Below, one piece after another: positions 1 through 4,827 of a DNA stretch of 5,624 bases. Source of the stretch: Chloroflexota bacterium (lineage in GTDB: Bacteria; Chloroflexota; Anaerolineae; B4-G1; SLSP01); the NCBI GenBank assembly GCA_009908585.1, contig JAAAOZ010000145.1, positions 1 through 5,624 on the forward strand, read 5' to 3'. Position 1 is the first letter of the stretch, and each line of letters begins with the position of its first letter. Below the pieces are notes generated by a model. It was not told the origin of the DNA. It did not search any database and saw nothing but the letters and a program-made list of their open reading frames with translations. The position numbers were made by a program, and so were the translations under genes.

Positions 1-20
1 CTTGGCACTTCCCAGTATCA

Positions 21-42
21 GCCATCGGTTTCAACCGTTGGC
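21..42. repeat. 22-bp imperfect palindrome
   Basis: Two 10-base arms (21-30 GCCATCGGTT and 33-42 AACCGTTGGC) flank a 2-base centre. Nine of the ten arm positions are complementary. The site lies downstream of the response regulator stop, about 90 bp beyond it. It is not followed by a T-run on either strand, so it does not look like an intrinsic terminator. It could be an operator for a gene beyond the left edge, a transcript-end hairpin, or chance. Confidence 0.35.
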
Positions 43-75
43 GACGAAATATTTCACCTAAAAACCGACAAGAGC

Positions 76-108
76 CAAAAAGAAAGAGAGGATTGGAGGC
101 GTCTCCTC
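76..108 (-). terminator. Possible weak terminator after the response regulator
   Basis: Read on the minus strand just past the regulator stop, a short GGAG/CTCC stem with a 4-base loop (95-106) is followed by a pyrimidine-rich stretch ending in five Ts (down to about 76). The stem is only four pairs, or four in an alternative register (96-108), and the T-run is interrupted. This is a weak candidate: transcription may well continue to the left, where a partner kinase could lie outside the window. Confidence 0.25.
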
Positions 109-129
109 GGGTTCGAGAGGCCCGAACGG

Positions 130-840
<711 letters not shown>

Positions 841-849
841 CGCTATCAT

Positions 850-855
850 CTCCTC
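850..855 (-). promoter_or_regulatory. Ribosome binding site deciding the regulator start
   Basis: On the minus strand this reads GAGGAG. It is immediately adjacent to the ATG at 849 (no spacer) and 9 nt from the ATG at 840. The spacing favours the inner ATG as the real start. Confidence 0.7.
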
Positions 856-907
856 GTGAAACTTACCGTTCGCAATTCATCGTTCTAAATTCTCACCTTC
901 CCTCCCA

Positions 908-935
908 AGTGTACCTAAGGTTTAGCTTACGTCAA
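908..935 (-). promoter_or_regulatory. Candidate sigma-70-type promoter for the response regulator
   Basis: On the minus strand, TTGACG (930-935, five of six matches to the -35 consensus) is followed after 16 bp by TACACT (908-913, four of six for the -10). Transcription would start near 901 and give a leader of about 60 nt before the start codon. The spacer includes the palindromic CCTTAGG. The assignment rests on sequence resemblance only. Confidence 0.5.
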
Positions 936-937
936 TG

Positions 938-966
938 GGTGTTTTTCACGGTGTGTGAAAAACACC
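938..966. repeat. Perfect 12-bp inverted repeat in the divergent intergenic region
   Basis: The arms GGTGTTTTTCAC (938-949) and GTGAAAAACACC (955-966) are fully complementary around a 5-base loop. The element begins two bases upstream of the proposed -35 of the minus-strand regulator promoter (ends 935) and lies about 100 bp before the rhomboid promoter. Neither strand has a T-run after the stem, which argues against a classical terminator. The symmetry and position suit a dimeric regulator's operator, possibly for autoregulation, but no protein can be assigned from the sequence. Confidence 0.6.
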
Positions 967-969
967 TTG

Positions 970-1024
970 GCAGTTTTGGCCCGTGGTAGTGGGATAAATG
1001 ACAGCGACGGAGGACCAAAACTGC
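970..1024. repeat. Spaced 10-bp inverted repeat
   Basis: GCAGTTTTGG (970-979) and CCAAAACTGC (1015-1024) are exact reverse complements separated by 35 bp. They lie in the same intergenic region as the 938-966 hairpin. They could form a cruciform or a long-loop RNA stem, serve as a pair of opposed binding sites, or be the inverted ends of a tiny degenerate element. No function is shown. Confidence 0.45.
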
Positions 1025-1068
1025 ATTTCAGATAGGGTGTATAGGTGATAATGCTGATGCTTACGATT

Positions 1069-1101
1069 TTGCATCTGATGCGATTGGCGTTACAATCAGA
1101 T
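1069..1101 (+). promoter_or_regulatory. Candidate promoter of the rhomboid-yggS-yggT unit, with overlapping inverted repeat
   Basis: TACAAT (1091-1096, five of six for the -10) lies 16 bp after TTGCAT (1069-1074, only TTG matching the -35). A 7-bp inverted repeat, ATCTGAT (1073-1079) and ATCAGAT (1095-1101), brackets the spacer and overlaps the -10, as an operator might. A smaller GATTG/CAATC repeat (1082-1086 and 1093-1097) shares the right arm. Transcription would start near 1103, leaving a leader of about 37 nt. The -35 is weak. Confidence 0.4.
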
Positions 1102-1139
1102 CAATAAGCGATGGAAGGCCCAGATTTGCGAGGTGATCT

Positions 1140-1874
1140 ATGATCCCGCTGCGAGATAATATTCCGACGCGCCGTTTTCCAATCATCACTGTGTTGCTGA
1201 TCGTCGTCAACAGCTTGATCTTCCTACTTGAGTCTGTCATCGGGACCGCGGCCGCCGAGGATCTGATCTACCAATTTGGTTTCGTGCCCGCGCGGATCAC
1301 TTCGCAGTGGATGAATCCCGCCGTGTTGCTCACGCTCTTCACGTCGATGTATCTGCACGGCGGCTGGTTCCATCTGATCAGCAATATGCTCTATTTGTGG
1401 ATCTTTGGGAACAACATCGAGGATAATATGGGGCGGCTCCGATTTCTCGTCTTCTACACGCTCTGCGGTGTGTTGGCTGCGACGGCTCAGATTGCCGTGG
1501 CTCCGAATAGTGAGATGCCGGGCGTAGGCGCCAGCGGCGCCATCGCGGGTGTGCTGGGCGCTTATCTACTGCTCTATCCGCAGGCCCGCATCAGGACGTT
1601 AGTGTTGTTGCCGTTTTGGTTCGTCACCGTGAATCTGCCAGCGATGATTGTCTTGGGAAGCTGGTTTTTGACGCAATTCTTCAACGGCCTGGCCAGCCTC
1701 AATGTGCAGATGCAGGTAGGGGGCGTCGCGTGGTGGGCGCACATCGGCGGATTCGTCACCGGATTGGTGTTGGTGCTTATGTTTCGCCGGGAGGAACCGC
1801 CTGATGGTTACGGGCCGGATCGATACGAATCATATTATCATCGCGGGCGGGGCCGGCCCGGCGACTATTGGTGA
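1140..1874 (+). CDS. Rhomboid-family intramembrane serine protease
   Basis: This polytopic inner-membrane protease cleaves transmembrane substrates within the bilayer. The 244-residue protein has about six or seven hydrophobic segments. Family landmarks are present in order: a short N-terminal MIPLRDN stretch typical of small bacterial rhomboids, H73 in the HGGWFHLISN segment with H78 and N82, the catalytic serine S132 in GASG (130-133), and the catalytic histidine H201 in AHIGG. The Ser-His dyad is intact, so an active protease is expected. The tail (216-244) is short, hydrophilic and rich in Tyr, Arg and Gly. A GAGGTGA ribosome site (1130-1136) supports the ATG. It starts a same-strand run with yggS (26-nt gap) and yggT, so co-transcription is likely. 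Substrates are unknown. Confidence 0.95.
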   Translation: MIPLRDNIPTRRFPIITVLLIVVNSLIFLLESVIGTAAAEDLIYQFGFVPARITSQWMNPAVLLTLFTSMYLHGGWFHLISNMLYLWIFGNNIEDNMGRLRFLVFYTLCGVLAATAQIAVAPNSEMPGVGASGAIAGVLGAYLLLYPQARIRTLVLLPFWFVTVNLPAMIVLGSWFLTQFFNGLASLNVQMQVGGVAWWAHIGGFVTGLVLVLMFRREEPPDGYGPDRYESYYHRGRGRPGDYW

Positions 1875-1890
1875 ACTACTTGAGATTTTA

Positions 1891-1896
1891 AGGAGG
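1891..1896 (+). promoter_or_regulatory. Strong ribosome binding site of yggS
   Basis: A full AGGAGG core ends 4 nt before the ATG at 1901. It is the strongest Shine-Dalgarno in the window and fixes the yggS start. Confidence 0.8.
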
Positions 1897-1900
1897 GATC

Positions 1901-2653
1901 ATGACCGACACAACCCTTATTCAAGAGAATCTTCAAAATGTCCACGAACGCATCGGTGAGGCGGCCCTGCGCGCTGGACGCGACCCGGATCTGATCCAGC
2001 TTGTCGCGGTGAGCAAGACCTTCCCGGTGGAGGCGGTCTTAGTCGCGTGGGAGTTGGGGCAGCGCGATTTCGGTGAAAATCGGCCCAGGGAAGGCGCGCG
2101 CAAAGTCCAGGAGGTTGCGGCGCAGTTAGATCTGGAGGCCGAAGCGCGCCCGACGTGGCACATGATCGGCCATATTCAGAGCCGCAAAACCGACATCGTC
2201 GCGGAGCACTTCGATACTGTTCATTCGTTGGATCGGATGAAGATCGCGCGCCGGCTCAGCCGCTTGATGGTCGCGGCGGGGGGCGAGATGCCGGTGCTGA
2301 TCGAGTGCAACGTCTCCGGCGAGGCGAGCAAGTACGGCTACGATCTCGCCGACTGGCAGCACGAGGCCGACGTGCGCGCGGCTTTCTTCGATGAGGTGAC
2401 CGCGCTGCTGGAACTGCCCGGCCTCCGCGTCCAGGGGCTGATGACGATGGCGCCTTTGGTCGAGGATCCAGAGACCGTGCGCCCGGTCTTCGCCTCGCTG
2501 CGGGCGCTGCGGGGAGCCATGCGCGAGCGCTTCCCCGGCGTCGAGTGGCGACATCTTTCGATGGGGATGACGGACGACTTCGAGGTGGCCGTCGAGGAGG
2601 GCGCCACGATGCTCCGCATCGGGCGCGCCATCTTCGGCCAGCGACCGATTTAG
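1901..2653 (+). CDS. yggS: YggS/YBL036C-family pyridoxal-phosphate homeostasis protein
   Basis: This cytosolic, single-domain fold-type III PLP-binding protein (PLPBP family) controls the cellular pool of PLP, with effects on amino-acid metabolism. It has no well-established catalytic activity. The 250-residue length is slightly above the usual 220-235, owing to a longer insertion near 150-165. Visible family motifs are VAVSKT with the PLP-linking lysine K39, the FGEN motif (57-60), HMIGHIQSRK (87-96), the strand GLMTMAP (179-185), SMGMTDDFEVAVEEG (220-234) and the phosphate-binding LRIGRAIFG (238-246). Placement next to yggT is a common bacterial arrangement, often near division genes, none of which is seen here. 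The start is fixed by AGGAGG at 1891-1896. Confidence 0.95.
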   Translation: MTDTTLIQENLQNVHERIGEAALRAGRDPDLIQLVAVSKTFPVEAVLVAWELGQRDFGENRPREGARKVQEVAAQLDLEAEARPTWHMIGHIQSRKTDIVAEHFDTVHSLDRMKIARRLSRLMVAAGGEMPVLIECNVSGEASKYGYDLADWQHEADVRAAFFDEVTALLELPGLRVQGLMTMAPLVEDPETVRPVFASLRALRGAMRERFPGVEWRHLSMGMTDDFEVAVEEGATMLRIGRAIFGQRPI

Positions 2654-2680
2654 CAAGTTTTGTTGTCGTGATGAAAAAAC

Positions 2681-2701
2681 GGGGATTTAGCAATCCCCTT
2701 T
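2681..2701 (+). terminator. Hairpin between yggS and yggT, possible attenuator or weak terminator
   Basis: GGGGATT (2681-2687) and AATCCCC (2692-2698) form a perfect 7-bp stem with the tetraloop TAGC. Six As lie just before it and only four Ts just after it (2699-2701 plus mismatch context). The T-run is too short for an efficient terminator, so partial read-through into yggT, or mRNA end protection after processing, is more likely than full termination. Confidence 0.45.
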
Positions 2702-2732
2702 GAGCTTCTGATGTGTTACGAGAGAGGTAATA

Positions 2733-3329
2733 ATGACAATCGAGCTATTTCTTCGGATAATCGATGTAGTGTTCGCGGTCTTCGGGCTGACGCTGGTGAT
2801 CCAGATCATCCTCCAGTGGGTCAACCTCCCGCCGCATCACACCGCGATGAAAGTCCTGCGCACCATCACCGAGCCGCTGCTCAAACCCGTGCGCGAGCTG
2901 ATGGGCGGGAGCACCTATCAATATGTGCCGTGGAATCAGGCCTATTTTGACGTCGCGCCGATTATGGCGTTGATCTTGCTCTGGCTGGCACATTCCCTCA
3001 TCACGTGGGTGGCCAATCTGGTGTTGCTGGCGCTGCTGGCGCCGGCCCAGCCCTGGCAGCAGATGGGGCGTATCTTCATCTCCCTGCTCAACATCCTCTT
3101 CGATTTCTACAGCGCGGCGCTGCTGATCCGCGTGATCCTGGGGTGGCTACGCGTGCCCTACAGCAACCGGATGATGCACTTCCTGGTGGATATCACGGAG
3201 CCGGTCTTGGCGCCGATACGTCAACTCCTCCCGCCCATCATCGGCCTGGATTTCTCCCCCGTCATCGCCTACTTCCTCATCAATCTCCTGCGGCGCGTGA
3301 TCATCTCCCTGCTGTGGCTGCTGTTTTGA
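2733..3329 (+). CDS. yggT: YggT-family integral membrane protein with two YGGT repeats
   Basis: This small inner-membrane protein belongs to the YggT (YGGT/Ycf19-like) family. Members have been linked to osmotic stress in bacteria and to membrane-complex biogenesis in plastids, but the molecular role is unsettled. The 198 residues form two copies of the domain. Copy 1 has hydrophobic 7-30, ITEPLLKPVRELM (45-57) and hydrophobic 73-102. Copy 2 has hydrophobic 114-139, ITEPVLAPIRQLLP (154-167) and hydrophobic 174-198. The matching TEPxLxPxR cores show an internal duplication, as in Escherichia coli YggT. The start is supported by AGAGAGGT at 2721-2728. It follows yggS by 79 nt and is the last gene before a strong terminator. 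Confidence 0.93.
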   Translation: MTIELFLRIIDVVFAVFGLTLVIQIILQWVNLPPHHTAMKVLRTITEPLLKPVRELMGGSTYQYVPWNQAYFDVAPIMALILLWLAHSLITWVANLVLLALLAPAQPWQQMGRIFISLLNILFDFYSAALLIRVILGWLRVPYSNRMMHFLVDITEPVLAPIRQLLPPIIGLDFSPVIAYFLINLLRRVIISLLWLLF

Positions 3330-3368
3330 GGTGAGGCTTGTAGCGCGGCGCCGATAAGGTCAGATTCT

Positions 3369-3403
3369 CCCCAGGTCGTTCGCGCGGCCTGGGGATTTTT
3401 TTT
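3369..3403 (+). terminator. Strong intrinsic terminator after yggT
   Basis: A 10-bp stem (3369-3378 CCCCAGGTCG with 3385-3394 CGGCCTGGGG, one G-U pair) has the 6-base loop TTCGCG. It is followed after one A by eight consecutive Ts (3396-3403). This is the best terminator in the window. It sits 40 bp past the yggT stop, closing the rhomboid-yggS-yggT unit and separating it from thiI. Confidence 0.88.
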
Positions 3404-3512
3404 GGGGGAAACGGGAGGCCGGATGCTTAAAAAATCTCCAAGTGTTGTGGCTGGCATGGAAATGACCCGCTGAGTGTGTGCATACTTTGCATATCCGCCA
3501 ATCGAATCTCAT

Positions 3513-3558
3513 TACGAAATACGGAATACGAAATACGGAATACGAAATACGGAATACG
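3513..3558. repeat. Tandem heptamer repeat (TACGAAA/TACGGAA alternating)
   Basis: Six consecutive 7-base units alternate TACGAAA and TACGGAA, followed by a seventh partial TACG. This equals three perfect copies of a 14-bp unit plus four bases. There are no spacers, so it is not a CRISPR. Short AT-rich tandem repeats of this kind recur between genes in some large environmental genomes and tend to vary in copy number. It lies about 90 bp before the thiI start and outside the proposed promoter. Confidence 0.92.
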
Positions 3559-3612
3559 TTTCCTGTTGTGGAAGTTTAAAAGACGCCGGCCCGAATAAAG
3601 AGGGCAAATTCA

Positions 3613-3640
3613 TTGCATGGCCCCCTGATTGTGTTATCAT
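3613..3640 (+). promoter_or_regulatory. thiI promoter with extended -10, predicting a leaderless mRNA
   Basis: TATCAT (3635-3640, five of six for the -10) is preceded by TGT (3632-3634), giving an extended -10. A weak -35, TTGCAT, lies 16 bp upstream (3613-3618). Transcription would start about seven bases after the -10, at 3647-3648, which is the A of the thiI ATG or the base before it. No purine-rich Shine-Dalgarno precedes that ATG. Confidence 0.6.
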
Positions 3641-3647
3641 AACCCCT

Positions 3648-4823
3648 ATGACAAACCAAACAAAAAATTACATCGTGCACTACGGCGAGTTGAGCCTCAA
3701 GGGCAACAACCGCTATAAATTCGAGCAGCGCTTGATCCACAACATCCAAACCGCGTTGGCGGATTTGGGGGAGATCGAGTTGCGCAAGTTTCACAGCTAC
3801 TTTATCGTCGAGGCCGATGCCTCGGCGCCGACGGAGGTTCTGGAGCGGCGTCTCCGGCGTATCTTTGGGATTGCTTACGTGGCGCCGACCATGATCGTCC
3901 CACCCCAGATGGACGTCATCACGGAGACGGCGCTCGATCTGGCCGAGGGCGTCATCACCCCCCAGACGACCTTCGCGGTGGACACGCGGCGCGGCGATAA
4001 GCAATTTCCGGTCAAATCGCCGGAGGTCAACCGCCGCGTTGGCGCGGCCATCGTCGAGGCGACGCAAGCGCCGGTTCAGTTGAAAGATCCCGACGTCACC
4101 TTGGAGATCCAAATCTACGAGGCGGCGGCCTATCTCTTCATCCGTCGCCTCCAGGGCGCGGGCGGCCTCCCCATCGGCGCGAGCGGGCGCGTGCTGGCGC
4201 TCTTCTCCGGCGGCATCGATTCGCCCGTCGCGGTGCACAAGATGCACAAGCGCGGGTGCAACGTCGATTTCTTGCACTTTCATCTCCACCCAAGCGCCCA
4301 GCAAGCGCGCGACTCCAAAATTGTAGCGATGGCGCGCGCGCTGTTGGCGCCGCATCGCCTCTCCGCGCCGCTCTATCTGGCCTCCTCCGAGCTGTTCGAG
4401 GTGGCGATTTCTACCTACGACACGGCGCTGGCGACGGTCGCCTTCCGCCGCTTTATGATGCGCGTCGCCGAGCGAATCGCCTACCGGCGCGACGCCGTGG
4501 CGCTCGTCACGGGCGAGAGCGTGGGCCAAGTCGCCTCCCAGACGCTCAAGAACATCGATGTGATCGGTCGGGCCGCCGAGCGGGCGATCCTGCGTCCCCT
4601 CGTGGGCATGGATAAGCAGGAGATCGTCAATATCGCGCAGGAGATCGGGACGTTCGACCTCTCCATCCAGCCCTACAAAGACCCCTGCTCGATCCACGCG
4701 CAGCGGCCCGATACCTGGGCCAACCTTCGGGAGGTGAAAGCGCTGGAAGAGAAGTTAGACATCGACGCGTTGGTCGACCGGACGCTGGCCGACTACGTCG
4801 ATGAGGTCTGGATCAGGTTCTGA
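3648..4823 (+). CDS. thiI: tRNA 4-thiouridine synthetase / thiamine-biosynthesis sulfurtransferase ThiI
   Basis: ThiI adenylates and thiolates uridine 8 of tRNA, and in many bacteria supplies sulfur for the thiamine thiazole. From the ATG at 3648 the protein has 391 residues. An N-terminal ferredoxin-like region begins at YGELSLKGNN (12-21), followed by a THUMP RNA-binding domain (about 60-165) and a PP-loop pyrophosphatase domain with the ATP-binding SGGIDS at 187-192. C347 in KDPCSI aligns with the sulfur-carrying cysteine region of the family. There is no C-terminal rhodanese domain, unlike the 482-residue E. coli protein and like the roughly 400-residue Bacillus type. Sulfur may therefore come directly from a cysteine desulfurase. 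A GTG at 3474 is open in frame but would translate the heptamer repeat, so I reject it. The next gene starts 4 nt after the stop. Confidence 0.96.
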   Translation: MTNQTKNYIVHYGELSLKGNNRYKFEQRLIHNIQTALADLGEIELRKFHSYFIVEADASAPTEVLERRLRRIFGIAYVAPTMIVPPQMDVITETALDLAEGVITPQTTFAVDTRRGDKQFPVKSPEVNRRVGAAIVEATQAPVQLKDPDVTLEIQIYEAAAYLFIRRLQGAGGLPIGASGRVLALFSGGIDSPVAVHKMHKRGCNVDFLHFHLHPSAQQARDSKIVAMARALLAPHRLSAPLYLASSELFEVAISTYDTALATVAFRRFMMRVAERIAYRRDAVALVTGESVGQVASQTLKNIDVIGRAAERAILRPLVGMDKQEIVNIAQEIGTFDLSIQPYKDPCSIHAQRPDTWANLREVKALEEKLDIDALVDRTLADYVDEVWIRF

Positions 4824-4827
4824 GGCG

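Larger units (their letters stand above)
3404..3647 (+). other. Intergenic region upstream of thiI
   Basis: These 244 bp lie between the yggT terminator and the thiI ATG. They are more AT-rich than the flanking genes and contain the heptamer repeat (3513-3558) and the thiI promoter at the right end. A GTG-initiated frame beginning at 3474 is open into thiI, but its extra 58 residues include the translated repeat and resemble nothing in the ThiI family. I therefore treat the stretch as non-coding. No RNA gene was recognised. Confidence 0.7.

Noticed and set aside
841..849. Upstream ATG (849) as the response regulator start
   Set aside because: The Shine-Dalgarno GAGGAG abuts this ATG with no spacer. 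The ATG at 840 has normal spacing and gives the usual receiver-domain N-terminus. The difference is only three residues.
938..966. Intrinsic terminator reading of the 12-bp hairpin
   Set aside because: No T-run follows the stem on either strand, and the hairpin sits between two divergent gene starts rather than after a gene.
2126..2656. Minus-strand frames opposite yggS
   Set aside because: They are low-complexity Arg/Ala/His-rich shadows of an intact yggS with a perfect ribosome site.
3513..3558. CRISPR-like repeat array
   Set aside because: The units are 7 bases and directly adjacent, with no spacers. It is a simple tandem repeat.
3474..3647. In-frame 58-residue N-terminal extension of ThiI starting at GTG 3474
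   Set aside because: It translates the heptamer repeat and intergenic DNA and has no counterpart in ThiI. The ATG at 3648 gives the family start and a sensible promoter position.
3576..4697. Long minus-strand open frame (373 codons) opposite thiI
   Set aside because: It is antisense to a clearly recognised ThiI. It is Arg/Asp/Gly-rich, lacks family motifs, and is explained by GC-rich codon use on the opposite strand.
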